Of a DNA stretch of 64,000 nt, positions 17,821-27,952 are shown one piece after another. The first letter of the stretch is position 1. Every line of letters starts with the position of its first letter. The notes below the pieces were generated by a model, which had not been told where the DNA came from, searched no databases, and saw only the letters and a list, made by a program, of their open reading frames with translations. Both the position numbers and the translations under genes were made by a program. Source of the stretch: Alistipes sp. (GTDB taxonomy: Bacteria > Bacteroidota > Bacteroidia > Bacteroidales > Rikenellaceae); NCBI GenBank assembly GCA_017520545.1, contig JAFXFM010000006.1:1-64000 (forward strand), given 5' to 3'.

Positions 17821-19740
17821 ATGGGAAAAATTATTGGTATTGACTTGGGAACCACAAACTCGTGTGTTGCCGTTATGGAGGGCTCGGAGCCCGTTGTTAT
17901 TCCAAACTCGGAGGGACACCGCACTACACCTTCGATTGTTGCATTCACCGATGGTGGCGAGCGCAAAGTGGGCGACCCTGCAAAGCGTCAGGCTATCACC
18001 AATCCAAAGCGTACGGTCTTCTCTATCAAGCGCTTTATGGGTGAGCAGTACGACAAGGTACAGGGCGACATCGAGCGTGCACCTTATGCTATCATAAAGG
18101 GCGCAAACAACACTCCGCGTGTTGAGATTGACGGCCGTCAGTACACTCCGCAGGAGATTTCGGCTATCACCTTGCAGAAGATGAAGAAGACCGCCGAGGA
18201 CTATCTTGGTCAGGAGGTTTCGGAGGCTGTTATCACCGTGCCTGCATACTTCTCCGACTCGCAGCGTCAGGCGACAAAGGAGGCTGGCGAGATTGCAGGA
18301 TTGAAGGTGCGTCGTATCATCAACGAGCCTACTGCTGCTGCGTTGGCATACGGTATGGATAAGAAGAATAAGGATATGAAAATTGCAGTGTACGACCTTG
18401 GTGGTGGTACATTCGATATCTCTATCTTGGAGTTGGGCGACGGTGTATTCGAGGTTAAATCGACCAATGGCGATACCCACCTCGGAGGTGATGACTTCGA
18501 CCACGTGTTGATTGACTATATGGCAGAGGCATTCAAGGCTGAGCACGGCGTAGATTTGCGTCAGGACCCTATGGCTTTGCAGCGTTTGAAGGAGGCAGCC
18601 GAGAAGGCAAAGATTGAACTTTCGGCGTCGCAATCGACCGAGATTAACTTGCCTTACATTATGCCAATCAACGGTATTCCGCAGCACCTTGTGATGACTT
18701 TGACTCGTGCAAAGTTCGAGCAGTTGTGCGACCACCTCGTACAGAAGACTATCGAGCCTTGCCGCAACGCTTTGCGCGATGCAGGTTTGTCGGCTTCGCA
18801 GATTGACGAGGTTATTTTGGTGGGAGGCTCTACCCGTATCCCTGCCATTCAGAAGGTGGTAGAGGAGTTCTTTGGTAAGACCCCTAACAAGGGTGTAAAC
18901 CCTGACGAGGTTGTAGCCGTAGGTGCTTCAATTCAGGGAGGTGTCCTCACAGGCGAGGTTAAAGATGTGTTGTTGCTCGACGTTACTCCGCTTTCGCTCG
19001 GTATCGAGACTTTGGGTGGCGTGATGACAAAGTTGATTGATGCCAACACCACAATCCCTACCCGCAAGAGCGAGGTATTCTCGACAGCTGCCGACAATCA
19101 GCCATCGGTTGAGATTAACGTGTGTCAGGGCGAGCGTCCATTGGCAAAGGATAACAAGAGCATCGGTCGCTTCCACTTGGACGGTATTCCTGCTGCACCA
19201 CGTGGCGTGCCACAGATTGAGGTAACGTTCGATATCGACGCTAACGGTATCCTCAACGTTTCGGCAAAGGATAAGGGCACAGGCAAGGAGCAGAAGATTC
19301 GCATCGAGGCTTCGAGCGGCTTGACCGACGAGGAGATTCAGCGTATGCGCGACGAGGCAAAGGCGAACGAGGAGAAGGATAAGCAGGAGAAGGAGCGCAT
19401 CGAGAAGATTAACGCTGCCGACTCGAATATCTTCGCTACCGAGAAGCAGTTGAAGGAGTATGGCGACAAGATTCCTGCCGATAAGAAGTCGGCTATCGAG
19501 GGCGCACTCGCAAAGTTGAAGGAGGCGCACAAGAATCAGGACTTGGCGGCTATCGACACAGCACTTGCCGAGTTGAACACCGCTTGGCAGGCTGCTTCGC
19601 AGGAGATTTATCAGGCGCAGCAGGCACAGCAGGGCGCACAAGGTGCACAGGGCAACCCTAATGCCGGTGCACAGCAGGGCGGCGCACAGCAGGGTGGTCA
19701 GTCGCAGCCTGAGGATGTAGAGTTTGAAGAGGTTAAATAG
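17821..19740 (+). CDS. dnaK: Chaperone DnaK (Hsp70)
   Basis: This 639-residue Hsp70 has the ATPase signatures [29 protein letters not shown] and [14 protein letters not shown], the interdomain linker [13 protein letters not shown], a substrate-binding domain, a helical lid, and a Gln/Gly/Ala-rich tail ending EDVEFEEVK. It refolds and protects nascent and stressed proteins with DnaJ and GrpE, whose genes are not in the window. It stands alone between its repeat-rich leader and a bidirectional terminator. Confidence 0.98.
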   Translation: MGKIIGIDLGTTNSCVAVMEGSEPVVIPNSEGHRTTPSIVAFTDGGERKVGDPAKRQAITNPKRTVFSIKRFMGEQYDKVQGDIERAPYAIIKGANNTPRVEIDGRQYTPQEISAITLQKMKKTAEDYLGQEVSEAVITVPAYFSDSQRQATKEAGEIAGLKVRRIINEPTAAALAYGMDKKNKDMKIAVYDLGGGTFDISILELGDGVFEVKSTNGDTHLGGDDFDHVLIDYMAEAFKAEHGVDLRQDPMALQRLKEAAEKAKIELSASQSTEINLPYIMPINGIPQHLVMTLTRAKFEQLCDHLVQKTIEPCRNALRDAGLSASQIDEVILVGGSTRIPAIQKVVEEFFGKTPNKGVNPDEVVAVGASIQGGVLTGEVKDVLLLDVTPLSLGIETLGGVMTKLIDANTTIPTRKSEVFSTAADNQPSVEINVCQGERPLAKDNKSIGRFHLDGIPAAPRGVPQIEVTFDIDANGILNVSAKDKGTGKEQKIRIEASSGLTDEEIQRMRDEAKANEEKDKQEKERIEKINAADSNIFATEKQLKEYGDKIPADKKSAIEGALAKLKEAHKNQDLAAIDTALAELNTAWQAASQEIYQAQQAQQGAQGAQGNPNAGAQQGGAQQGGQSQPEDVEFEEVK

Positions 19741-19782
19741 TGCCTAATACGTTATAGATTTGTTAAGTTAAGTAATTGAAGA

Positions 19783-19817
19783 ATTGGCGGTGAGTTTTTC
19801 ATCGCCAATTTTCTTTT
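19783..19817. terminator. Bidirectional terminator between dnaK and serine hydrolase
   Basis: ATTGGCGGTGA and TCATCGCCAAT form an 11-bp stem (one G-T pair) with a T-rich loop and T tail. It overlaps the stop codon of the convergent gene. Confidence 0.8.
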
Positions 19818-21139
19818 GTAGGCAAAGTAACCTGTTGCTCGATGTGTCTGCGAATTGCTTCGTATGCCGCTTCGTGGCAGTTGGCACGTGGATTAAGTCG
19901 TGAGAAGTTCTCGTTTCGGCGCGAAGGGTGTACGCGGTTGGAGAGGAATACGAAGATTAGGTCCTCGGCAGGGTCCACCCAAACCATAGTGCCCGTAAAA
20001 CCCGAGTGTCCGTAACTCGCCATCGAAGCCGAACGTGCGTAGTAGTAGCCTCGCTTCTCGAAGATTATGCGGTCGTTGAAGCGACGCGCATCGAAACCGA
20101 TGCCACGATAGTTGTCGTTCTCGGGAAATTGACATATTGTCCATTCGCGTATGGTTCTGCTGTCGAAGTAGCGAACACCGTTGTACTCACCGCCATTGAG
20201 AAGCATCTGCAAAATCACGGCAAGGCTCTCGGCATTGGCGAAGAGTCCTGCGTTGCCCGAAACACCTCCCAGCGAAGCCGCCGCTTCGTCGTGAACGTAT
20301 CCGTGAATCAAACCTTTGCGTATATAACCATCAATCTCGGTAGGGACAATCTTCGAGAGTGGAAATCGACGTGTTGGGTTGTACATTGCCCCTTGGGTGA
20401 TGCCGAGTGGAGCGTAGAACTCATTGTAGAGGTACTCCTCGTAGTCGCGACCTGTTATGCGCTTTACGAGGGTGGGGTAGCAGTGGAACGATAGGCAGGA
20501 GTAGAGCAACTTCTTCTCTCGCAGTCGTGAATTTGCAATCTCGGTGAGCCAGCGTGAGTGGATATCCTTGCTGGCGTATAGGCTGTCGCACACCTTGTAT
20601 GGGAAATCCTTGCTCTCGACCTTGCGGAATAGCTCCTCGTTCAGCTCTTTGTTCTCGTTGAAGAAAATTCGCCTGAGGCTCACAGCCGTAAGACCGCCTT
20701 GGTGGGTCATAAACTCACGAATGGTTGTTCCCTCCTTGTCCGAGCCTCGCAACTCCTCGATGTAGTCCGATAGCGGAGCGTCGAGCGAAATCTTGCCCTC
20801 TTCGACCATACGCATCATACACAGCGTTGCCGCCATAACCTTTGTGCAGGAGGCAATGTCGTAGAGATGCGAGTTTTTTACGGGCTGTGTACAGGCGTAG
20901 GTGTGGTGGCCGTAACTCTTGTGATGAACGATTTTCCCGTGTCGTGCCACAAGAATCTGACAACCCGGAAAACACCTCTCGGCTATGGCTTGATTGGCTA
21001 TGGAGTCGATGGTGCGGGTGAGATAGGCACCATTCATACCTACGCTCTCGGGTGTGCCGTATGTGAGTCGGCTTCCGCCCTTTGCCGATGTCGAAATTGC
21101 GGCTGCGAGGAGCAATGCTGTTACTATGAGTTTTCTCAT
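19799..21139 (-). CDS. Exported serine hydrolase, beta-lactamase/esterase family
   Basis: This 446-residue protein has a signal peptide ending near STSAKG. The SxxK motif is SCTK (in YDIASCTKVMAATL), the second motif is YSC where YSN or YAN is usual, and the third is HSG in YGHSGFTGTMVW. This is the class C beta-lactamase/D-aminopeptidase/esterase fold. Similar long periplasmic members act on peptidoglycan fragments or esters rather than antibiotics, so resistance should not be assumed. It is single on the minus strand. Confidence 0.85.
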   Translation of the reverse strand: MRKLIVTALLLAAAISTSAKGGSRLTYGTPESVGMNGAYLTRTIDSIANQAIAERCFPGCQILVARHGKIVHHKSYGHHTYACTQPVKNSHLYDIASCTKVMAATLCMMRMVEEGKISLDAPLSDYIEELRGSDKEGTTIREFMTHQGGLTAVSLRRIFFNENKELNEELFRKVESKDFPYKVCDSLYASKDIHSRWLTEIANSRLREKKLLYSCLSFHCYPTLVKRITGRDYEEYLYNEFYAPLGITQGAMYNPTRRFPLSKIVPTEIDGYIRKGLIHGYVHDEAAASLGGVSGNAGLFANAESLAVILQMLLNGGEYNGVRYFDSRTIREWTICQFPENDNYRGIGFDARRFNDRIIFEKRGYYYARSASMASYGHSGFTGTMVWVDPAEDLIFVFLSNRVHPSRRNENFSRLNPRANCHEAAYEAIRRHIEQQVTLPTKENWR

Positions 21140-21230
21140 TGTTTTGTCGGTTTATCTCTACAAATATACTAATTCATTTCCGTAAAACCGCTCTCTGCGC
21201 AATAAAACATCGCAAAAAGTTGGGTGTAGG

Positions 21231-21260
21231 TTGTGAATTGAAAAAATTTTATTATCTTTG
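21231..21260 (+). promoter_or_regulatory. Promoter of secDF
   Basis: TTG (21231-21233), 19 nt, then a perfect TATCTTTG box (21253-21260). The leader is about 90 nt. Confidence 0.65.
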
Positions 21261-21355
21261 CACGATTATATCGTGTACGCGCGTGAAAACGCATAAGTAG
21301 AACGCAGACACAAAACAAAATAACAATAATACTAATTAATTAAATTTTAACTCAA

Positions 21356-24300
21356 ATGCAAAGCAAAGGATTTATCAAATGGGTGGCCATTTTTCTATGT
21401 TTGGCCTGCCTCTACGAGCTCTCTTTCACTTTGGTAACAAAGAGTGTTGAGAAGGACGCCGTAGAGTATGCAGAGTCGTTCGTTGCAAACGATGCTGCTT
21501 GCAAGATTGAGAGCGACTCAATCAGTGCGCTCAATGCCAAGGAGACACTTCTCGATGCCGAGAAGGCTTACATCGCCTCGGTAGAGAAGAAGCACAAGGC
21601 AATTTTGAATCACCGCGAGAAGTTCTATCTCGATTCAATCGCGAAGGCTCCGGTTTACAACTTGGGTCTCGTTAAGTACACCTATATGGAGTGCAAGGAG
21701 AAGGAGTTGAACCTCGGTCTCGACTTGAAGGGTGGTATGAACGTTATGCTCGAAATTCAGGTTCAGGACGTTGTTAAGGCACTCGCAGGTGATAGCCAGA
21801 ACGACCCTCTCTTTAAGCAGGCTCTTGCCATTGCCGACGAGGCGATGAATCAGGGTGAGGGTGATTATATCACCAACTTGAAGGAGGCCTACAACAAGGT
21901 TTCGAATGGCAAGCCTCTTGCCGAGATTTTCATCAGCCCAGACCGCAAGGATATCAAGAGCGGTATGTCGGACGATGAGGTGGCAAAGGTGTTGCAGGCA
22001 GAGACCGACGCTGCTATTTCGGCATCGTTCAACGTTATCAGCAACCGTATTGACCGCTTTGGCGTTGTTCAGCCAAACATTCAGCGTATTCCAAATACCA
22101 ACCGCATCTTGGTTGAGTTGCCGGGTGTTAAGGACCCTGAGCGTGTGCGTAAACTCTTGCAGGGTTCGGCATCGTTGGAGTTCTGGACTACCCACAGTGG
22201 CAAGAATGGCGAGGAGTTGCAGGCTGTTCTCAATGGCTTGGTAAACGCCGATAACATTATCCGCGCAAACGCTAAGCCTGTCGAGAAGGTGGCTGCAAAG
22301 AGCGCAAAGAAAACTCCTGCATTGGTGGCAGAGGTAGCAGAGGCTGACCAGAAAGAGGAGAGTGCTCCTGCATATCGTTCGTTGCTTTCACTCTTGGATA
22401 TCTCAAAGGCTGGAGGTTCGATTGTTGGTGCCGCGTCGGAGGCTGATATCGACACTATCGACGAGTATCTCGCATTGCCAGAGGTTCGTGAGTGTTTCAG
22501 AAATGACGTTCGCTTCGTATGGGGTATCAAGGGCGATAAGAATGTAGATGGCAAGTATTTGCTCTATGCTATCAAGGTTGAGCGTGTAGATGGCAAGGCT
22601 CCACTCGATGGTGCAGCCATCGCAGATGCACGTGCAAACTATGCACAGCAGGGTGCTAACGCCGAGGTTTCGATGACAATGAACTCGAACGGTATCTCGG
22701 AGTGGGCACAGCTCACAGGCGACAATGTTGGTGCTTGCATCGCAATCGTTCTCGATGGTCGTGTATATTCGGCTCCGGTTGTTAATGGTAAAATCGAGGG
22801 TGGTAACTCTTCGATTACCGGCGACTTCACAATTCAGGAGGCTGAGGACTTGGCAAACGTGTTGAAGTCGGGTAAAGTACCTGCTCCTGCTCGTATCATT
22901 CAGGATACAGTAGTTGGTCCGTCGCTCGGTCAGGAGTCTATCGATGCAGGTTTGCTCTCGTTTGTTTTGGCATTCTGCCTCGTACTCCTCTATATGATTG
23001 TATTCTACCGCACCGCAGGTATATTGTCGGACGTAGCGTTGATCGTAAATATCTTCCTCTTGGTAGGTTGTGTTGTATCGTTCGGCTCGGTATTGACCTT
23101 GCCTGGTATCGCAGGTATTGTGCTTACGATGGGTATGGCTGTCGATGCCAACGTTATTATCTACGAGCGTATTAAGGAGGAGTTGCGTGGTGGTAAGGGT
23201 ATTCACGCCGCTATTAAGGACGGTTTCTCGAACGCTTACTCGGCAATTATCGACGGTAACTTGACCACAATCATCACCGGTGTAGTTCTCTTCTTCTTCG
23301 GTAATGGTCCGGTTAAGGGATTTGCCACTACACTCGTTATCGGTATCTTGACTTCGATGTTCACTTCGATCTTCATCACCCGTTTGTTGATTGACAAGTG
23401 GGTTGAGAAGCGTGGTAAAATTTCGTTCTCGTTCAAGTGGTCGGAGAACTTGCTTTCGAATGTTCATTTCGACTTTATCGGCAAGCGTTTCTGGGCATAC
23501 GGTATCTCGGGTGTCATTATCTTGGCAGGTGCTATCTCGCTTGCAGTACAGGGCTTGAACTTCGGTACAGAGTTCACCGGTGGCCGTACTTACGAGATTA
23601 GTTTCGACCACGCAGTTTCGGCTGACGCAGTTCGCGAGGCTTTGGATAACACATTCGCAGAGGCCGGAGCCGATGCTGCTAATTCGTCAATCGAGGTAAA
23701 GCAGTACGGTGAGGAGGGTCATATGCGTATTGTTACCCAGTACAAGCACGATGATACTTCGGAGGCTACTGCACATGAGGTTGATTCGCTCCTCCACAAG
23801 GCGTTGAATCCGCTCTACAACACACAGCTTACATTCGAGGAGTTCAGCAGCACTCAGGACAATGTTAATGGTATCATCTCGTCGGAGAAGATTGGTCCTG
23901 CAATTGCAAAGGATACAACCGAGGGCGCTATATTCTCGGTGCTCTTCGCACTCATCGCAATCGGTCTTTACATCGTATTCCGATTCCGTAAGTGGCAGTG
24001 GGCAGCAGGTGCAACCGTTGCACTCGTACACGATGCATTTGTGATTATCGCAATGTTCTCGATCTTCTATGCGGTTATGCCGTTCAACCTCGAAATCAAT
24101 CAGGCATTTATTGCGGCAATTTTGACAATCATCGGTTATTCGATTAACGATACCGTGGTTATCTTCGACCGTATTCGTGAGCACCTTGCTCTCTATCCAA
24201 AGCGCGACCTCAAAGCCGTTTTGAATGGTGCGTTGTCTTCGACAATGATGCGTACATTGAACACTTCGGGTACAACCCTCATCACCCTCTTGGCGATCTT

Positions 24301-24436
24301 TGTATTCGGTGGCGAGTCTATCCGTGGTTTCGTATTCGCATTGATTATCGGTATCCTTGTAGGTACTTACTCTTCGGTATTTATCGCTTCGCCTCTCGCA
24401 TACGATATGCAGAAGAAGAACGCAAAGAAAGAGTAG
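21356..24436 (+). CDS. secDF: Fused protein translocase subunit SecDF
   Basis: This 1026-residue protein fuses SecD (about 1-640) and SecF (about 700-1026). The SecD half shows LGLDLKGGMNVMLEI and TGDFTIQEAEDLANVLKSG; the SecF half starts at FIGKRFWAYGISG with FGTEFTGGRTYEI. Both halves carry the RND-type transmembrane blocks (GMAVDANVIIYERIKEE and IGYSINDTVVIFDRIRE). SecDF uses proton flow to pull exported proteins across the membrane. A segment around 310-345 rich in Ala, Lys and Glu is a variable insert. Single fused genes are normal in Bacteroidetes. Confidence 0.96.
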   Translation: MQSKGFIKWVAIFLCLACLYELSFTLVTKSVEKDAVEYAESFVANDAACKIESDSISALNAKETLLDAEKAYIASVEKKHKAILNHREKFYLDSIAKAPVYNLGLVKYTYMECKEKELNLGLDLKGGMNVMLEIQVQDVVKALAGDSQNDPLFKQALAIADEAMNQGEGDYITNLKEAYNKVSNGKPLAEIFISPDRKDIKSGMSDDEVAKVLQAETDAAISASFNVISNRIDRFGVVQPNIQRIPNTNRILVELPGVKDPERVRKLLQGSASLEFWTTHSGKNGEELQAVLNGLVNADNIIRANAKPVEKVAAKSAKKTPALVAEVAEADQKEESAPAYRSLLSLLDISKAGGSIVGAASEADIDTIDEYLALPEVRECFRNDVRFVWGIKGDKNVDGKYLLYAIKVERVDGKAPLDGAAIADARANYAQQGANAEVSMTMNSNGISEWAQLTGDNVGACIAIVLDGRVYSAPVVNGKIEGGNSSITGDFTIQEAEDLANVLKSGKVPAPARIIQDTVVGPSLGQESIDAGLLSFVLAFCLVLLYMIVFYRTAGILSDVALIVNIFLLVGCVVSFGSVLTLPGIAGIVLTMGMAVDANVIIYERIKEELRGGKGIHAAIKDGFSNAYSAIIDGNLTTIITGVVLFFFGNGPVKGFATTLVIGILTSMFTSIFITRLLIDKWVEKRGKISFSFKWSENLLSNVHFDFIGKRFWAYGISGVIILAGAISLAVQGLNFGTEFTGGRTYEISFDHAVSADAVREALDNTFAEAGADAANSSIEVKQYGEEGHMRIVTQYKHDDTSEATAHEVDSLLHKALNPLYNTQLTFEEFSSTQDNVNGIISSEKIGPAIAKDTTEGAIFSVLFALIAIGLYIVFRFRKWQWAAGATVALVHDAFVIIAMFSIFYAVMPFNLEINQAFIAAILTIIGYSINDTVVIFDRIREHLALYPKRDLKAVLNGALSSTMMRTLNTSGTTLITLLAIFVFGGESIRGFVFALIIGILVGTYSSVFIASPLAYDMQKKNAKKE

Positions 24437-24458
24437 TGATAGTCCACTCATAATTCGG

Positions 24459-24492
24459 GAGCCGGTGTTTTGAAGCATCGGCTCTTTTTTTT
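24459..24492 (+). terminator. Intrinsic terminator of secDF
   Basis: GAGCCGGTG and CATCGGCTC pair (one G-T) around TTTTGAAG, followed by eight T residues. Confidence 0.85.
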
Positions 24493-24587
24493 GCCCGCAA
24501 TGTTAAATAATGGTTAAATAAAGTTTAAGAAATCGTTAAATATAGACTATTGCGCTCACCTATATATATAATGTCGTAAAATTTCTG

Positions 24588-24595
24588 TATATTTG
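24588..24595 (+). promoter_or_regulatory. TATATTTG promoter box touching the start codon
   Basis: A perfect TAnnTTTG box lies only 4 nt before the ATG at 24600, so the transcript would be leaderless or nearly so. The upstream element is not clear. Confidence 0.5.
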
Positions 24596-24599
24596 CACT

Positions 24600-24977
24600 A
24601 TGCTACGTCGTGCGCCGATACTCTCATTGATAGCGACACTCATCTTCTTGTTGAGTGGGGAGTGTTGTGCGTCGGGTGGAGAGGTTGTATCGGCAGAGCA
24701 GGCTACACCGTTGCAGGTTGCAATGACCCTCGACGATGCGGAGTTCGAAACGCCGAACTCTCTGCTATCGGGACAAAGTCCGACTCGACCTCAGGTGAGT
24801 AATCGCCGAGTTGCGCAGCGACCAAGCAGCAAACGCTCTTGCGGTGTCAATATGGCAGTGCGAGTTGTGCCGAAGGCATCTTTATCAGAATATCTACGCA
24901 ATTCGTTAAATACAACCCTCTTGGGCGGAGTGGTTGCCGATATGGCATTCTACTCACTATGCTGTCTGCGTATTTGA
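24600..24977 (+). CDS. Small exported hypothetical protein
   Basis: I do not recognise this 125-residue protein. It has a hydrophobic signal peptide (about 5-22), a short polar middle rich in Ser, Arg and Gln, and a C-terminal hydrophobic stretch (LLGGVVADMAFYSLCCLRI) that could be a second membrane segment. It has four Cys, two near the signal-peptide end. The codon pattern resembles the neighbours, and the promoter box directly before it supports expression. Confidence 0.5.
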   Translation: MLRRAPILSLIATLIFLLSGECCASGGEVVSAEQATPLQVAMTLDDAEFETPNSLLSGQSPTRPQVSNRRVAQRPSSKRSCGVNMAVRVVPKASLSEYLRNSLNTTLLGGVVADMAFYSLCCLRI

Positions 24978-25077
24978 CCTATTTATAGACTCTATCCACT
25001 ATTGCAAAAAGCCAACCTAAAAAGGGTTGTGCACTATTATTGTGATATTGTAAGGTTATAAAATAGTTCAAAGAATA

Positions 25078-26028
25078 ATGGAATATATAATACTTTTGAT
25101 TGCGCTTGTCGTAATTATTTGGAGTGCCGATATGCTGGTTGCCGGAGCCGTCGATATTGCTCGCCGCTACCACGTTTCGGACTTCGTCATAGGCGCTGTT
25201 ATAGTCGGTGTCGGAACCTCTTGTCCCGAGCTATTTGTTAGTTCGCTCGGAGCCTTTCAAGGACAAGTCGATGTTGCCATTGGCAATATCGTAGGCTCAA
25301 ATATCTTTAATGTCTTCTTCATCCTCGGTCTTACGGCATTGGTTATGCCGGTGGAGGCACCGCGCGAAAATCGTCGCTTCGAGTTGCCATTCTGCATAGG
25401 GCTGTCGCTCTTGCTTACGCTTCTCGCCTTCAACTTCTTCGATGGTACAGCTCCGGTGATAGGGCGTATTGATGGATTGGTGCTCCTTGCGCTGTTCGCT
25501 ACTTTTATGTATATCTCGTTTCGTCGAGATAAGAGTCGGGACGTAGGGCAGAGTGCTGAGCAGACAAAAGACAAACCTAAGCCAAACGTATGGCTCGCTG
25601 CCGTAAAGGTTCTTGGTGGTTTGGTGTTGTTGGTTACGAGTTGCCACTACTTTGTAGATTCGGCAATTGCCATCGCCAAGGCGTGGGGTGTAAGCGAGGC
25701 GTTTATCTCTATCACACTCATTGCGTGCGGTACCTCCTTGCCCGAGTTGGCAGCCTCTATCGCAGCTGCTGCAAAGAGAAATACCCAACTTGCACTTGGC
25801 AATATCATCGGCTCGAATATCTTTAATATCGCCTTTATCCTTGGCATCTGTTCGCAGATATCACCATTGAGGGGTGGTGGCATCACTTTTGTCGATTACG
25901 CGGTGATGATTGCAGCCTCGATTATGCCACTATTGCTTGTGCGCAATGGACGCCTATCGCGCGTGGCAGGTGCTATTATGCTTGCGATGTTCGTTGCCTA
26001 CAACGCCTATCTAATTCATAATATATAG
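25078..26028 (+). CDS. Calcium/sodium antiporter (CaCA family, YrbG type)
   Basis: This 316-residue integral membrane protein is built from two inverted halves of about five helices. Each half carries the alpha-repeat signature: GTSCPELFVS with GNIVGSNIFNV, and GTSLPELAASI with GNIIGSNIFNI. The family exchanges Ca2+ for Na+, K+ or H+. A polar loop in the middle (RRDKSRDVGQSAEQTKDKPK) separates the halves. The Na/Pi cotransporter gene follows 25 nt downstream, so the two are probably one operon. Confidence 0.92.
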   Translation: MEYIILLIALVVIIWSADMLVAGAVDIARRYHVSDFVIGAVIVGVGTSCPELFVSSLGAFQGQVDVAIGNIVGSNIFNVFFILGLTALVMPVEAPRENRRFELPFCIGLSLLLTLLAFNFFDGTAPVIGRIDGLVLLALFATFMYISFRRDKSRDVGQSAEQTKDKPKPNVWLAAVKVLGGLVLLVTSCHYFVDSAIAIAKAWGVSEAFISITLIACGTSLPELAASIAAAAKRNTQLALGNIIGSNIFNIAFILGICSQISPLRGGGITFVDYAVMIAASIMPLLLVRNGRLSRVAGAIMLAMFVAYNAYLIHNI

Positions 26029-26053
26029 AGAACCTTAAACCTATAAGCAAATT

Positions 26054-27763
26054 ATGTTACTACAAATTCTAACTTTGCTCGGTGCTCTCGGAATGTTCCT
26101 CTACGGAATGAATATGATGAGTTCCGGTTTGCAGAAGATTGCAGGAGGTCGTATGCGTGCAATTCTCGGCTCGATGACCTCAAACCGTTTCAGTAGCGTC
26201 TTGACGGGCTTGGGTATCACCTCCATTATACAGTCGTCGAGTGCTACGACCGTTATGGTTGTAGGCTTTGTGAATGCCGGTCTGTTGGCGTTAAACCAAG
26301 CCATTGGCGTAATTATGGGAGCCAATATCGGTACTACGGTTACGGCGTGGCTCATCTCGTTGCTCGGTTTCAAGGCTGATATTTCGATTTTTGCTGTGCC
26401 ATTGATGGCAGTCGGCTTTTTGATGAGCATCTCCAAACTCGAAAAACGCCGCAACATCAGCGAGTTTGTTATCGGATTTTCGTTGCTGTTTCTCGGCTTG
26501 TCGTTGATGAAGAACTCGGTGCCCGACTTGCAGCAGACACCGGAGGTGTTGTCCTTCATTAAGACGTGGTCGGGCTTCGGCTTCTGGTCGGTGCTTATCT
26601 TCTTGGTGTTCGGTACGGTGCTGACGCTCGTCTTGCAGTCTTCGAGTGCAACAATGGCACTTACGCTCATTATGCTCAACCTTGGTTGGATACCATTCGA
26701 TATGGCAGCCGCTATGGTGTTGGGCGAGAATGTCGGAACCACAATCACCGCCAACATAGCCGCTGCTGTCGCTAATACCAACGCAAAACGCGCAGCCCTT
26801 GCACATACCCTCTTTAACCTCTTCGGCGTAGTGTGGGCACTGATACTTTTCAAACCTTTTACCGCACTTATCGGCATTATTATCGAAGCAATGGGCTATC
26901 CTAATCCCAATGCTATGGCGTACAACGGAGGCGAAGCTCTCGCGGCAGAGTATTCTACTGCGACACTCTATGGACTTTCGATGTTGCACACTCTGTTCAA
27001 CACCTTCAACACCTGCATTCTGATATGGTTTGTGCCTCAGATTGCAAAAATTGTAACCTTGGCTATCAAGTCGAAGGGCGACAAGGAGGAGGATGTTGTG
27101 CATCTCAAATTTATTGATGCCGGACCTATGGGCACAGCCGAATTGGCGATAGAGCAGGCGAAGAACGAAACAATCCACTTCGCAAAAATCCTTCGCAACG
27201 AACTCGGCTACATAAAGTCGGCAATTCACGCTAAAACCGAGGCCGATTTCGAGTTCTATCGTGGCAAACTCGTTAAGTACGAAGAGATTTCCGACCGTAT
27301 AGAGTATGAAATTGCATCGTTCCTTAACTCCCTCCCGCAGGACTCCATCAGCGAAAAGACACGTGCGCAGTCCAAGGCATTGTTCAAAATTATTGGCGAG
27401 ATGGAGAGCCTTGGCGACTCGGGCGAAGCGGTAAGTCGTATCCTTTCGCGTCGGAACGAGCACGGCAAGCGCTTTACCGACAAGAATGTCGAGAGCATTG
27501 GCGTAATGCTCCAACTCCTCGATAACGCCTACTCCATTATGATTGCAAACCTCGAAAAGGGTTTTGACGGTAGGACCGACGTACAACTTGCCATAGAGGC
27601 GGAGGTTGAGCTTAACGATATGCGCAATCGTCTTCGCGAAGAGGAGGTGCGAAACATCGATGAAGGCAACGAAAGTTATACGTCGTCTGTCTACTACATA
27701 GACCTTATCTCCGAAATAGAACGAATGGGCGACTATATCATCAACATCTCCCAAGCCCTATAA
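26054..27763 (+). CDS. Na/Pi cotransporter family protein with PhoU-like tail
   Basis: This 569-residue protein has two NptA-type membrane repeats, each with a QSSSAT motif (QSSSATTVMVVGFV and QSSSATMALTLIML), the hallmark of the SLC34-like sodium/phosphate carriers. From about 350 to the end there is a helical PhoU-like cytoplasmic domain (AKILRNELGYIKSAI, EYEIASFLNSL, RMGDYIINIS). It is likely to import phosphate with sodium, or to export it. It is cotranscribed with the cation antiporter. Confidence 0.9.
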   Translation: MLLQILTLLGALGMFLYGMNMMSSGLQKIAGGRMRAILGSMTSNRFSSVLTGLGITSIIQSSSATTVMVVGFVNAGLLALNQAIGVIMGANIGTTVTAWLISLLGFKADISIFAVPLMAVGFLMSISKLEKRRNISEFVIGFSLLFLGLSLMKNSVPDLQQTPEVLSFIKTWSGFGFWSVLIFLVFGTVLTLVLQSSSATMALTLIMLNLGWIPFDMAAAMVLGENVGTTITANIAAAVANTNAKRAALAHTLFNLFGVVWALILFKPFTALIGIIIEAMGYPNPNAMAYNGGEALAAEYSTATLYGLSMLHTLFNTFNTCILIWFVPQIAKIVTLAIKSKGDKEEDVVHLKFIDAGPMGTAELAIEQAKNETIHFAKILRNELGYIKSAIHAKTEADFEFYRGKLVKYEEISDRIEYEIASFLNSLPQDSISEKTRAQSKALFKIIGEMESLGDSGEAVSRILSRRNEHGKRFTDKNVESIGVMLQLLDNAYSIMIANLEKGFDGRTDVQLAIEAEVELNDMRNRLREEEVRNIDEGNESYTSSVYYIDLISEIERMGDYIINISQAL

Positions 27764-27767
27764 AACC

Positions 27768-27878
27768 GATTGGAGCGGTGAATTTTGCACCGTACTTCGA
27801 TAAGCGAGTTCCTCACATACGATTAGGTATGCTGCGGACTCGCTTTCTTGCTTGGCGCAAAATTCTCTCGCTCAAATC
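27768..27878. repeat. 111-bp rod-like inverted repeat
   Basis: Nested complementary arms are GATT and GAGCG (ends), GAATTTTGC/GCAAAATTC, AAGCGAGTTCC/GGACTCGCTT, and CATAC/GTATG at the tip. It begins just after the Na/Pi gene stop. It could be a palindromic mobile repeat or a structured 3' untranslated region; no ORF in it looks real. Confidence 0.6.
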
Positions 27879-27940
27879 AATTTTATGGCTATTGTCGAAA
27901 ATAATTTTGCATTTTGCACTCTGCATTTTGAATTATTTCC

Positions 27941-27948
27941 TAACTTTG
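27941..27948 (+). promoter_or_regulatory. TAACTTTG promoter box next to the YbbR-like start
   Basis: A TAnnTTTG box ends 4 nt before the ATG at 27953, again implying a leaderless transcript. It follows a TCTGCAT-class heptad repeat at 27904-27937. Confidence 0.45.
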
Positions 27949-27952
27949 TGTT

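Noticed and set aside
19799-21139. Antibiotic-resistance beta-lactamase
   Set aside because: The fold and motifs fit the broad serine hydrolase family, but the YSC motif, length and single housekeeping-like context do not support a resistance role.
25647-27754. Long reverse ORFs opposite the antiporter and Na/Pi genes
   Set aside because: Both plus-strand genes have complete family motifs; the reverse frames are Cys/His-rich shadows.
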